Positions 1 to 12,469 of a stretch of DNA of 64,000 bases are shown in pieces. The stretch's first letter is position 1, and every line of letters starts with the position of its first letter. The notes under the pieces are model-generated. The model was not told the origin of the DNA and searched no databases. It worked only from the letters and a program-made list of their open reading frames with translations. A program made the position numbers and the translations under genes. The DNA is from Siderastrea radians (Eukaryota > Cnidaria > Anthozoa > Scleractinia > Rhizangiidae): NCBI GenBank assembly GCA_964017195.1, contig CAXHKT010000102.1:62001-126000 (forward strand), given 5' to 3'.

Positions 1-2737
1 GGCCCCAAAATGGGGGTTTTTTCCACCTTATCGACAAAATCGCAGACTTTCTACACAATAAACTGTTTTTTCTGATAGCCCCGAGGGACTTGCATTAATA
101 TTGGGCCAGTGCTCAGCCTTGCGCAGACAGATTGCGCAGATAAGAACACCTTTTTGAGCCTCTGGGAATGCCCCAAAATGGGGTTTTTTCCCTAAGGATC
201 GCACATATCGCGCGTTCTTTGTACTTTTGCACAAAAGGAATTTTTTTCGGATGGTCCCAAAGGGATTGAATGCATTTGGGAGCTTTGTGCATGCAGCGGA
301 GAGCGCCAGTTAGCTTTTTGAGCTTTCTGGGGCCTGAGGGAAGGCCCCAAAATGGGGGTTTTTTTCCACCTTATCGACAAAATCGCAGACTTTCTACACA
401 ATAAACTGTTTTTTCTGATAGCCCCGAAGGATTTGCATTATTATTGGGCCAGTGCGCAGCCTTGCGCAGACAGATTGCGCAGATAAGAACACCTTTTTGA
501 GCCTCTTGGAATGCCCCAAAATGGGGTTTTTCTCTAAGGATCGCACATATCGCGCTTTCTTTCTACTTTTGCACAAAAGGAATTTTTTTCGGATGGTCCC
601 AAAGGGATTGAATGCATTTGGGAGCTTTGTGCATGCAGCGGAGAGCGCCAGTTAGCTTTTTGAGCTTTTTGGGGCCTGAGGGAAGGCCCCAAAATGGGGT
701 TTTTTTCCACCTTATCGACAAAATCACAGACTTTCTACACAATAAACTGTTTTTTCTGATAGCCCGGATGGATTTGCATTATTATTGGGCCAGTGCGCAG
801 CCTTGCGCAGAGAGATTGCGCAGATAAGAACACCTTTTTGAGCCTCTGGGAATGCCCGAAAATGGGGTTTTTTCCCTAAGGATCGCACATATCGCGCTTT
901 CTTTGTACTTTTGCACAAAAGGAATTTTTTTCGGATGGTCCCAAAGGGATTGAATGCATTTGGGAGCTTTGTGCATGCAGCGGAGAGCGCCAGTTAGCTT
1001 TTTGAGCTTTCTGGGGCCTGAGGGAAGGCCCCAAAATGGGGGTTTTTTCCACCTTATCGACAAAATCGCAGACTTTCTACACAATAAACTGTTTTTTCTG
1101 ATAGCCCCGAGGGATTTGCATTATTATTGGGCCAGTGCGCAGCCTTGCGCAGACAGATTGCGCAGATAAGAACACCTTTTTGAGCCTCTGGGAATGCCCC
1201 AAAATGGGGTTTTTTCCCTAAGGATCGCACATATCGCGCTTTCTTTGTACTTTTGCACAAAAGGAATTTTTTTCGGATTGTCCCAAAGGGATTGAATGCA
1301 TTTGGGAGCTTTGTGCATGCAGCGGAGAGCACCAGTTAGCTTTTTGAGCTTTTTGGGGCCTGAGGGAAGGCCCCAAAATGGGGTTTTTTTCCACCTTATC
1401 GACAAAATCGCAGACTTTCTACACAATAAGCTGTTTTTTCTGATAGCCCCGAGGGATTTGCATTATTATTGGGCCAGTGCGCAGCCCTGCGCAGACAGAT
1501 TGCGCAGATAAGAACACCTTTTTGAGCCTCTGGGAATGCCCCAAAATGGGGTTTTTTCCCTAAGGATCGCACATATCGCGCTATCTTTGTACTTTTGCAC
1601 AAAAGGAATTTTTTTCGGATGGTCCCAAAGGGATTGAATGCATTTGGGAGCTTTGTGCATGCAGCGGAGAGCGCCAGTTAGCTTTTTGAGCTTTTTGGGG
1701 CCTGAGGGAAGGCCCCAAAATGGGTTTTTTTTCCACCTTATCGACAAAATCGCAGACTTTCTACACAATAAACTGTTTTTTCTGATAGCCCCGAGGGATT
1801 TGCATTATTATTGGGCCATTGCGCAGCCTTGCGCAGACAGATTGCGCAGATAAGAACACCTTTTTGAGCCTCTGGGAATGCCCCAAAATGGGGTTTTTTC
1901 CCTAAGGATCGCACATATCGCGCTTTCTTTGTACTTTTGCACAAAAGGATTTTTTTTCGGATGGTCCCAAAGGGATTGAATGCATTTGGGAGCTTTGTGC
2001 ATGCAGCGGAGAGCGCCAGTTAGCTTTTTGAGCTTTCTGGGGCCTGAGGGAAGGCCCCAAAATGGGGGTTTTTTCCACCTTATCGACAAAATCGCAGACT
2101 TTCTACACAATAAACTGTTTTTTCTGATAGCCCCGAGGGATTTGCATTATTATTGGGCCAGTGCGCAGCCTTGCGCAGACAGATTGCGCAGATAAGAACA
2201 CCTTTTTGAGCCTCTGGGAATGCCCCAAAATGGGGTTTTTTCCCTAAGGATCGCACATATCGCGCTTTCTTTGTACTTTTGCACAAAAGGAATTTTTTTC
2301 GGATGGTCCCAAAGGGATTGAATGCATTTGGGAGCTTTGTGCATGCAGCGGAGAGCGCCAGTTAGCTTTTTGAGCTTTTTGGGGCCTGAGGGAAGGCCCC
2401 AAAATGGGGGTTTTTTTCCACCTTATCGACAAAATCGCAGACTTTCTACACAATAAACTGTTTTTTCTGATAGCCCCGAGGGATTTGCATTATTATTGGG
2501 CCAGTGCGCAGCCTTGCGCAGACAGATTGCGCAGATAAGAACACCTTTTTGAGCCTCTGGGAATGCCCGAAAATGGGGTTTTTTCCCTAAGGATCGCACA
2601 TATCGCGCTTTCTTTGTACTTTTGCACAAAAGGAATTTTGTTCGGATGGTCCCAAAGGGATTGAATGCATTTGGGAGCTTTGTGCATGCAGCGGAGAGCG
2701 CCAGTTAGCTTTTTGAGCTTTTTGGGGCCTGAGGGAA
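1..2737 (+). repeat. Subfamily block I (8 units)
   Basis: These units carry variants also found in block IV: ACTTGCATTAAT with GTGCTCAG (82-113), GATGGATTT with GCAGAGAGATT (767-815), CGGATTGTCCC (1274), AATAAGCTG with CAGCCCTGCG (1425-1490), G3T8 with GGGCCATTGCG (1723-1823), and the linked pair CGAAAATGG / TTTTGTTCGG (2568, 2638). It is probably the end of a longer domain to the left of the window. Confidence 0.7.
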
Positions 2738-3079
2738 GGCCCCAAAATGGGGGTTTTTTCCACCTTATCGACAAAATCGCAGACTTTCTACACAATAAAC
2801 TGTTTTTTCTGATAGCCCCGAGGGATTTGCATTATTATTGGGCCAGTGCGCAGCCTTGCGCAGACAGATTGCGCAGATAAGAACACCTTTTTGAGCCTCT
2901 GGGAATGCCCCAAAATGGGGTTTTTTCCCAAAGGATCGCACATATCGCGCTTTCTTTGTACTTTTGCACAAAAGGAATTTTTTTGGGATGGTCCCAAAGG
3001 GATTGAATGCATTTGGGAGCTTTTTGCATGCAGCGGAGAGCGCCAGTTAGCTTTTTGAGCTTTTTGGGGCCTGAGGGAA

Positions 3080-4950
3080 GGCCCCAAAATGGGGTTTTTT
3101 TTCACCTTATCGACAAAATCGCAGACTTTCTACACAATAAACTGTTTTTTCTGATAGCCCCGAGGGATTTGCATTATTATTGGGCCAGTGCGCAGCCTTG
3201 CGCAGACAGATTGCGCAGATAAGAACACCTTTTTGAGCCTCTGGGAATGCCCCAAAATGGGGTTTTTTCCCTAAGGATCGCACATATCGCGCTTTCTTTG
3301 TACTTTTGCACAAAAGGAATTTTTTTGGGATGGTCCCAAAGGGATTGAATGCATTTGGGAGCTTTGTGCATGCAGCGGAGAGCGCCAGTTAGCTTTTTGA
3401 GCTTTTTGGGGCCTGAGGGAAGGCCCCAAAATGGGGGTTTTTTCCACCTTATCGACAAAATCGCAGACTTTCTACACAATAAACTGTTTTTTCTGATAGC
3501 CCCGAGGGATTTGCATTATTATTGGGCCAGTGCGCAGCCTTGCGCAGACAGATTGCGCAGATAAGAACACCTCTTTGAGCCTCTGGGAATGCCCAAAAAT
3601 GGGGTTTTTTCCCTTAGGATCGCACATATCGCGCTTTCTTTGTACTTTTGCACAAAAGGAATTTTTTTGGGATGGTCCCAAAGGGATTGAATGCATTTGG
3701 GAGCTTTGTGCATGCAGCGGAGAGCGCCAGTTAGCTTTTTGAGCTTTTTGGGGCCTGAGGGAAGGCCCCAAAATGGGGGTTTGTTCCACCTTATCGACAA
3801 AATCGCAGACTTTCTACACAATAAACTGTTTTTTCTGATAGCCCCGAGGGATTTGCATTATTATTGGGCCAGTGCGCAGCCTTGCGCAGACAGATTGCGC
3901 AGATAAGAACACCTTTTTGAGCCTCTGGGAATGCCCCAAAATGGGGTTTTTTCCCTAAGGATCGCACATATCGCGCTCTCTTTGTACTTTTGCACAAAAG
4001 GAATTTTTTTGGGATGGTCCCAAAGGGATTGAATGCATTTGGGAGCTTTGTGCATGCAGTGGAGAGCGCCAGTTAGCTTTTTGAGCTTTTGGGGGCCTGA
4101 GGGAAGGCCCCAAAATGGGGGTTTTTTCCACCTTATCGACAAAATCGCAGACTTTCTACACAATAAACTGTTTTTTCTGATAGCCCCGAGGGATTTGCAT
4201 TATTATTGGGCCAGTGCGCAGCCTTGCGCAGACAGATTGCGCAGATAAGAACACCTTTTTGAGCCTCTGGGAATGCCCCAAAATGGGGTTTTTTCCCTAA
4301 GGATCGCACATATCGCGCTTTCTTTGTACTTTTGCACAAAAGGAATTTTTTTCGGATGGTCCCAAAGGGATTGAATGCATTTGGGAGCTTTGTGCATGCA
4401 GCGGAGAGCGCCAGTTAGCTTTTTGAGCTTTTTGGGGCCTGAGGGAAGGCAACAAAATGGGGGTTTTTTCCACCTTATCGACAAAATCGCAGACTTTCTA
4501 CACAATAAACTGTTTTTTCTGATAGCCCCGAGGGATTTGCATTATTATTGGGCCAGTGCGCAGCCTTGCGCAGACAGATTGCGCAGGTAAGAACACCTTT
4601 TTGAGCCTCTGGGAATGCCCCAAAATGGGGTTTTTTCCCTAAGGATCGCACATATCGCGCTTTCTTTGTACTTTTGCACAAAAGGAATTTTTTCAGATGC
4701 TCCCAAAGGGATGCAATGCATTTGGGAGCTTTGTGCATGCAGCGGAGAGCGCCAGTTAGCTTTTTGAGCTTTTTGGGGCCTGAGGGAAGGCCCCAAAATG
4801 GGGTTTTTTTCCACCTTATCGGCAAAATCGCAGACATTCTACACAATAAACTGTTTTTTCTGATAGCCCCGAGGGATTTGCATTATTATTGGGCCAGTGC
4901 GCAGCCTTGCGCAGACAGATTGCGCAGATAAGAACACCTTTTTGAGCCTC
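3080..4950 (+). repeat. Displaced duplication, copy 1 (offset 7519)
   Basis: Private variants recur in the same order 7519 bp downstream: GCCCAAAAATGG and CCCTTAGG (3591-3615), GCAGTGGAG (4058), GGCAACAAAATG (4448), GCGCAGGTAAG (4582), ATCGGCAAAATC with AGACATTC (4818-4838). The offset equals 22 units minus 5 nt. This copy also has its own changes near 4694-4716 (CAGATGCTCCC, GGGATGCAATG). Confidence 0.8.
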
Positions 4951-5129
4951 TGGGAATGCCCCAAAATGGGGTTTTTTCCCTAAGGATCGCACATATCGCG
5001 CTTTCTTTGTACTTTTGCACAAAAGGAATTTTTTCGGATGGTCCCAAAGGGATTGAATGCATTTGGGAGCTTTGTGCATGCAGCGGAGAGCGCCAGTTAG
5101 CTTTTTGAGCTTTTTGGGGCCTGAGGGAA

Positions 5130-6497
5130 GGCCCCAAAATGGGGGTTTGTTCCACCTTATCGACAAAATCGCAGACTTTCTACACAATAAACTGTTTTTT
5201 CTGATAGCCCCGAGGGATTTGCATTATTATTGGGCCAGTGCGCAGCCTTGCGCAGACAGATTGCGCAGATAAGAACACCTTTTTGAGCCTCTGGAAATGC
5301 CCCAAAATGGGGTTTTTTCCCTAAGGATCGCACATATCGCGCTTCCTTTGTACTTTTGCACAAAAGGAATTTTTTTCGGATGGTCCCAAAGGGATTGAAT
5401 GCATTTGGGAGCTTTGTGCATGCAGCCGAGAGCGCCAGTTAGCTTTTTGAGCTTTTTGGGGCCTAAGGGAAGGCCCCAAAATGGGTTTTTTTTCCACCTT
5501 ATCGACAAAATCGCAGACTTTCTGCACAATAAACTGTTTTTTCTGATAGCCCCGTGGGATTTGCATTATTATTGGGCCAGTGCGCAGCCTTGCGCAGACA
5601 GATTGCGCAGATAAGAACACCTTTTTGAGATTCTGGGAATGCCCCAAAATGGGGTTTTTTCCCTAAGGATCGCACATATCGCGCTTTCTTTGTACTTTTG
5701 CACAAAAGGAATTTTTTTCGGATGGTCCCAAAGGGATTGAATGCATTTGGGAGCTTTGTGCATGCAGCCGAGAGCGGCAGTTAGCTTTTTGAGCTTTTTG
5801 GGGACTAAGGGAAGGCCCCAAAATGGGGGTTTTTTCCACCTTATCGACAAAATCGCAGACTTTCTACACAATAAACTGTTTTTTCTGATAGCCCCAAGGG
5901 ATTTGCATTATTATTGGGCCAGTGCGCAGCCTTGCGCAGACAGATTTCGCAGATAAGAACACCTTTTTGAGCCTCTGGGAATGCCCCAAAATGGGGTTTT
6001 TTCCCTAAGGATCGCACATATCGCGCTTTCTTTGTACTTTTGCACAAAAGGAATTTTTTTTCGGATGGTCCCAAAGGGATTGAATGCAATTGGGAGCTTT
6101 GTGCATGCAGCCGAGAGCGCCAGTTAGCTTTTTGAGCTTTTTGGGGCCTGAGGGAAGGCCCCAAAATGGGGGTTTGTTCCACCTTATCGACAAAATCGCA
6201 GACTTTCTACACAATAAACTGTTTTTTCTGATAGCCCCGAGGGATTTGCATTATTATTGGGCCAGTGCGCAGCCTTGCGCAGACAGATTGCGCAGATAAG
6301 AACACCTTTTTGAGCCTCTGGGAATGCCCCAAAATGGGGTTTTTTCCCTAAGGATCGCACATATCGCGCTTCCTTTGTACTTTTGCACAAAAGGAATTTT
6401 TTTCGGATGGTTCCAAAGGGATTGAATGCATTTGGGAGCTTTGTGCATGCAGCCGAGAGCGCCAGTTAGCTTTTTGAGCTTTTTGGGCCTAAGGGAA
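5130..6497 (+). repeat. Private four-unit group (GCAGCCGAG, CCTAAGGG)
   Basis: Four consecutive units (5130, 5472, 5815, 6157) read GCAGCCGAG in place of GCAGCGGAG. Three of them also read CTAAGGG in place of CTGAGGG. I did not see this combination elsewhere in the window, which suggests a local amplification from one variant unit. Confidence 0.65.
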
Positions 6498-7178
6498 GGC
6501 CCCAAAATGGGGTTTTTTTCCACCTTATCGACAAAATCGCAGACTTTCTACACAATAAACTGTTTTTTCTGATAGCCCCGAGGGATTTGCATTATTATTG
6601 GGCCAGTGCGCAGCCTTGCGCAGACAGATTGCGCAGATAAGAACACCTTTTTGAGCCTCTGGGAATGCCCCAAAATGGGTTTTTTTCCCTAAGGATCGCA
6701 CATATCGCGCTTTCTTTGTACTTTTGCACAAAAGCAATTTTTTTCGGATGGTCCCAAAGGGATTGAATGCATTTGGGAGCTTTGTGCATGCAGCGGAGAG
6801 CGCCAGTTAGCTTTTTGAGCTTTTTGGGGCCTGAGGGAAGGCCCCAAAATGGGGGTTTTTCCACCTTATCGACAAAATCGCAGACTTTCTACACAATAAA
6901 CTGTTTTTTCTGATAGCACCGAGGGATTTGCATTATTATTGGGCCAGTGCGCAGCCTTGCGCAGACAGATTGCGCAGATAAGAACACCTTTTTGAGCCTC
7001 TGGGAATGCCCCAAAATGGGGTTTTTCCCTAAGGATCGCACATATCGCGCTTTCTTTGTACTTTTGCACAAAAGGAATTTTTTTCGGATGGTCCCAAAGG
7101 GATTGAATGCATTTGGGAGCTTTGTGCATGCAGCGGAGAGCGCCAGTTAGCTTTTTGAGCTTTTTGGGGCCTGAGGGA

Positions 7179-8888
7179 AGGCCCCAAAATGGGGGTTTTT
7201 CCACCTTATCGACAAAATCGCAGACTTTCTACACAATAAACTGTTTTTTCTGATAGCCCCGAGGGATTTGCATTATTATTGGGCCAGTGCGCAGCCTTGC
7301 GCAGACAGATTGCGCAGATAAGAACACCTTTTTGAGCCTCTGGGAATGCCCCAAAATGGGGTTTTTTCCCTAAGGATCGCACATATCGCGCTTTCTTTGT
7401 ACTTTTGCACAAAAGGAATTTTTTTGGGATGGTCCCAAAGGGATTGAATGCATTTGGGAGCTTTGTGCATGCAGCGGAGAGCGCCAGTTAGCTTTTTGAG
7501 CTTTTTGGGGCCTGAGGGAAGGCCCCAAAATGGGGGTTTTTTCCACCTTATCGACAAAATCGCAGACTTTCTACACAATAAACTGTTTTTTCTGATAGCC
7601 CCGAGGGATTTGCATTATTATTGGGCCAGTGCGCAGCCTTGCGCAGACAGATTGCGCAGATAAGAACACCTTTTTGAGCCTCTGGGAATGCCCCAAAATG
7701 GGGTTTTTTCTCTAAGGATCGCACATATCGCGCTTTCTTTGTACTTTTGCACAAAGGGAATTTTTTTCGGATGGTCCCAAAGGGATTGAATGCATTTGGG
7801 AGCTTTGTGCATGCAGCGGAGAGCGCCAGTTAGCTTTTTGAGCTTTTTGGGGCCTGAGGGAAGGCCCCAAAATGGGGGTTTTTTCCACCTTATCGACAAA
7901 ATCGCAGACTTTCTACACAATAAACTGTTTTTTCTGATAGCCCCGAGGGATTTGCATTATTATTGGGCCAGTGCGCAGCCTTGCGCAGACAGATTGCGCA
8001 GATAAGAACACCTTTTTGAGCCTCTGGGAATGCCCCAAAATGGGGTTTTTTCCCTAAGGATCGCACATATCGCGCTTTCTTTGTACTTTTGCACAAAAGG
8101 AATTTTTTTCGGATGGTCCCAAAGGGATTGAATGCATTTGGGAGCTTTGTGCATGCAGCGGAGAGCGCCAGTTAGCTTTTTGAGCCTTTTGGGGCCTGAG
8201 GGAAGGCCCCAAAATGGGGGTTTTTTCCACCTTATCGACAAAATCGCAGACTTTCTACACAATAAACTGTTTTTTCTGATAGCCCCGAGGGATTTGCATT
8301 ATTATTGGGCCAGTGCGCAGCCTTGCGCAGACAGATTGCGCAGATAAGAACACCTTTTTGAGCCTCTGGGAATGCCCCAAAATGGGGTTTTTTCCCTAAG
8401 GATCGCACATATCGCGCTTTCTTTGTACTTTTGCACAAAAGGAATTTTTTTGGGATGGTCCCAAAGGGATTGAATGCATTTGGGAGCTTTTTGCATGCAG
8501 CGGAGAGCGCCAGTTAGCTTTTTGAGCTTTTTGGGGCCTGAGGGAAGGCCCCAAAATGGGGTTTTTTTTCACCTTATCGACAAAATCGCAGACTTTCTAC
8601 ACAATAAACTGTTTTTTCTGATAGCCCCGAGGGATTTGCATTATTATTGGGCCAGTGCGCAGCCTTGCGCAGACAGATTGCGCAGATAAGAACACCTTTT
8701 TGAGCCTCTGGGAATGCCCCAAAATGGGGTTTTTTCCCTAAGGATCGCACATATCGCGCTTTCTTTGTACTTTTGCACAAAAGGAATTTTTTTCGGATGG
8801 TCCCAAAGGGATTGAATGCATTTGGGAGCTTTGTGCATGCAGCGGAGAGCGCCAGTTAGCTTTTTGAGCTTTTAGGGGCCTGAGGGAA
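7179..8888 (+). repeat. 5-mer HOR alpha, copy 1 (1710 bp)
   Basis: The five unit types in order are GGGATGGTCC; CACAAAGGGAATT; GAGCCTTTTGG; GGGATGG with TTTTTGCATGCAG and T8 then CACC; and CTTTTAGGGG. The same order repeats exactly 1710 bp later with few differences (for example CTCTAAGG near 7710 in this copy only). Confidence 0.85.
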
Positions 8889-10598
8889 GGCCCCAAAATG
8901 GGGGTTTTTTCCACCTTATCGACAAAATCGCAGACTTTCTACACAATAAACTGTTTTTTCTGATAGCCCCGAGGGATTTGCATTATTATTGGGCCAGTGC
9001 GCAGCCTTGCGCAGACAGATTGCGCAGATAAGAACACCTTTTTGAGCCTCTGGGAATGCCCCAAAATGGGGTTTTTTCCCTAAGGATCGCACATATCGCG
9101 CTTTCTTTGTACTTTTGCACAAAAGGAATTTTTTTGGGATGGTCCCAAAGGGATTGAATGCATTTGGGAGCTTTGTGCATGCAGCGGAGAGCGCCAGTTA
9201 GCTTTTTGAGCTTTTTGGGGCCTGAGGGAAGGCCCCAAAATGGGGGTTTTTTCCACCTTATCGACAAAATCGCAGACTTTCTACACAATAAACTGTTTTT
9301 TCTGATAGCCCCGAGGGATTTGCATTATTATTGGGCCAGTGCGCAGCCTTGCGCAGACAGATTGCGCAGATAAGAACACCTTTTTGAGCCTCTGGGAATG
9401 CCCCAAAATGGGGTTTTTTCCCTAAGGATCGCACATATCGCGCTTTCTTTGTACTTTTGCACAAAGGGAATTTTTTTCGGATGGTCCCAAAGGGATTGAA
9501 TGCATTTGGGAGCTTTGTGCATGCAGCGGAGAGCGCCAGTTAGCTTTTTGAGCTTTTTGGGGCCTGAGGGAAGGCCCCAAAATGGGGTTTTTTTCCACCT
9601 TATCGACAAAATCGCAGACTTTCTACACAATAAACTGTTTTTTCTGATAGCCCCGAGGGATTTGCATTATTATTGGGCCAGTGCGCAGCCTTGCGCAGAC
9701 AGATTGCGCAGATAAGAACACCTTTTTGAGCCTCTGGGAATGCCCCAAAATGGGGTTTTTTCCCTAAGGATCGCACATATCGCGCTTTCTTTGTACTTTT
9801 GCACAAAAGGAATTTTTTTCGGATGGTCCCAAAGGGATTGAATGCATTTGGGAGCTTTGTGCATGCAGCGGAGAGCGCCAGTTAGCTTTTTGAGCCTTTT
9901 GGGGCCTGAGGGAAGGCCCCAAAATGGGGTTTTTTTCCACCTTATCGACAAAATCGCAGACTTTCTACACAATAAACTGTTTTTTCTGATAGCCCCGAGG
10001 GATTTGCATTATTATTGGGCCAGTGCGCAGCCTTGCGCAGACAGATTGCGCAGATAAGAACACCTTTTTGAGCCTCTGGTAATGCCCCAAAATTGGGTTT
10101 TTTCCCTAAGGATCGCACATATCGCGCTTTCTTTGTACTTTTGCACAAAAGGAATTTTTTTGGGATGGTCCCAAAGGGATTGAATGCATTTGGGAGCTTT
10201 TTGCATGCAGCGGAGAGCGCCAGTTAGCTTTTTGAGCTTTTTGGGGCCTGAGGGAAGGCCCCAAAATGGGGTTTTTTTTCACCTTATCGACAAAATCGCA
10301 GACTTTCTACACAATAAACTGTTTTTTCTGATAGCCCCGAGGGATTTGCATTATTATTGGGCCAGTGCGCAGCCTTGCGCAGACAGATTGCGCAGATAAG
10401 AACACCTTTTTGAGCCTCTGGGAATGCCCCAAAATGGGGTTTTTTCCCTAAGGATCGCACATATCGCGCTTTCTTTGTACTTTTGCACAAAAGGAATTTT
10501 TTTCGGATGGTCCCAAAGGGATTGAATGCATTTGGGAGCTTTGTGCATGCAGCGGAGAGCGCCAGTTAGCTTTTTGAGCTTTTAGGGGCCTGAGGGAA
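8889..10598 (+). repeat. 5-mer HOR alpha, copy 2 (1710 bp)
   Basis: Tandem partner of 7179-8888. Private differences are TCTGGTAATGCC and AAAATTGGG near 10077-10096, a change pair seen again at 12813 and 18286. A third copy begins at 10599 but changes identity after about one unit. Confidence 0.85.
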
Positions 10599-12469
10599 GG
10601 CCCCAAAATGGGGGTTTTTTCCACCTTATCGACAAAATCGCAGACTTTCTACACAATAAACTGTTTTTTCTGATAGCCCCGAGGGATTTGCATTATTATT
10701 GGGCCAGTGCGCAGCCTTGCGCAGACAGATTGCGCAGATAAGAACACCTTTTTGAGCCTCTGGGAATGCCCCAAAATGGGGTTTTTTCCCTAAGGATCGC
10801 ACATATCGCGCTTTCTTTGTACTTTTGCACAAAAGGAATTTTTTTGGGATGGTCCCAAAGGGATTGAATGCATTTGGGAGCTTTGTGCATGCAGCGGAGA
10901 GCGCCAGTTAGCGTTTTGAGCTTTTTGGGGCCTGAGGGAAGGCCCCAAAATGGGGGTTTTTTCCACCTTATCGACAAAATCGCAGACTTTCTACACAATA
11001 AACTGTTTTTTCTGGTAGCCCCGAGGGATTTGCATTATTATTGGGCCAGTGCGCAGCCTTGCGCAGACAGATTGCGCAGATAAGAACACCTTTTTGAGCC
11101 TCTGGGAATGCCCAAAAATGGGGTTTTTTCCCTTAGGATCGCACATATCGCGCTTTCTTTGTACTTTTGCACAAAAGGAATTTTTTTGGGATGGTCCCAA
11201 AGGGATTGAATGCATTTGGGAGCTTTGTGCATGCAGCGGAGAGCGCCAGTTAGCTTTTTGAGCTTTTTGGGGCCTGAGGGAAGGCCCCAAAATGGGGGTT
11301 TTTTCCACCTTATCGACAAAATCGCAGACTTTCTACACAATAAACTGTTTTTTCTGATAGCCCCGAGGGATTTGCATTATTATTGGGCCAGTGCGCAGCC
11401 TTGCGCAGACAGATTGCGCAGATAAGAACACCTTTTTGAGCCTCTGGGAATGCCCCAAAATGGGGTTTTTTCCCTAAGGATCGCACATATCGCGCTTTCT
11501 TTGTACTTTTGCACAAAAGGAATTTTTTTGGGATGGTCCCAAAGGGATTGAATGCATTTGGGAGCTTTGTGCATGCAGTGGAGAGCGCCAGTTAGCTTTT
11601 TGAACTTTTGGGGGCCTGAGGGAAGGCCCCAAAATGGGGGTTTTTTCCACCTTATCGACAAAATCGCAGACTTTCTACACAATAAACTGTTTTTTCTGAT
11701 AGCCCCGAGGGATTTGCATTATTATTGGGCCAGTGCGCAGCCTTGCGCAGACAGATTGCGCAGATAAGAACACCTTTTTGAGCCTCTGGGAATGCCCCAA
11801 AATGGGGTTTTTTCCCTAAGGATCGCACATATCGCGCTTTCTTTGTACTTTTGCACAAAAGGAATTTTTTTCGGATGGTCCCAAAGGGATTGAATGCATT
11901 TGGGAGCTTTGTGCATGCAGCGGAGAGCGCCAGTTAGCTTTTTGAGCTTTTTGGGGCCTGAGGGAAGGCAACAAAATGGGGGTTTTTTCCACCTTATCGA
12001 CAAAATCGCAGACTTTCTACACAATAAACTGTTTTTTCTGATAGCCCCGAGGGATTTGCATTATTATTGGGCCAGTGCGCAGCCTTGCGCAGACAGATTG
12101 CGCAGGTAAGAACACCTTTTTGAGCCTCTGGGAATGCCCCAAAATGGGGTTTTTTCCCTAAGGATCGCACATATCGCGCTTTCTTTGTACTTTTGCACAA
12201 AAGGAATTTTTTCGGATGGTCCCAAAGGGATTGAATGCATTTGGGAGCTTTGTGCATGCAGCGGAGAGCGCCAGTTAGCTTTTTGAGCTTTTTGGGGCCT
12301 GAGGGAAGGCCCCAAAATGGGTTTTTTTTCCACCTTATCGGCAAAATCACAGACATTCTACACAATAAACTGTTTTTTCTGATAGCCCCGAGGGATTTGC
12401 ATTATTATTGGGCCAGTGCGCAGCCTTGCGCAGACAGATTGCGCAGATAAGAACACCTTTTTGAGCCTC
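10599..12469 (+). repeat. Displaced duplication, copy 2
   Basis: This is the partner of the segment at 3080-4950, with GCCCAAAAATGG near 11110, GCAGTGGAG at 11577, GGCAACAAAATG at 11967, GCGCAGGTAAG at 12101 and ATCGGCAAAATC near 12338. Its right end overlaps the left end of the 16-mer unit, so the later 16-mer duplication copied part of it again. Confidence 0.8.

Larger units (their letters stand above)
2738..12000 (+). repeat. Subfamily block II (about 27 units)
   Basis: This block is marked by TTTTTGGGATGGTCC in place of TTTTTCGGATGGTCC (2984, 3327, 3667, 4010, 7426, 8451, 9136, 10161, 10846, 11188, 11530) and by GCTTTTTGCATGCAG (near 3020, 8487, 10197). It contains the 5-mer HOR, both copies of the 7519-bp displaced segment and a private four-unit group at 5130-6497. 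Confidence 0.65.
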
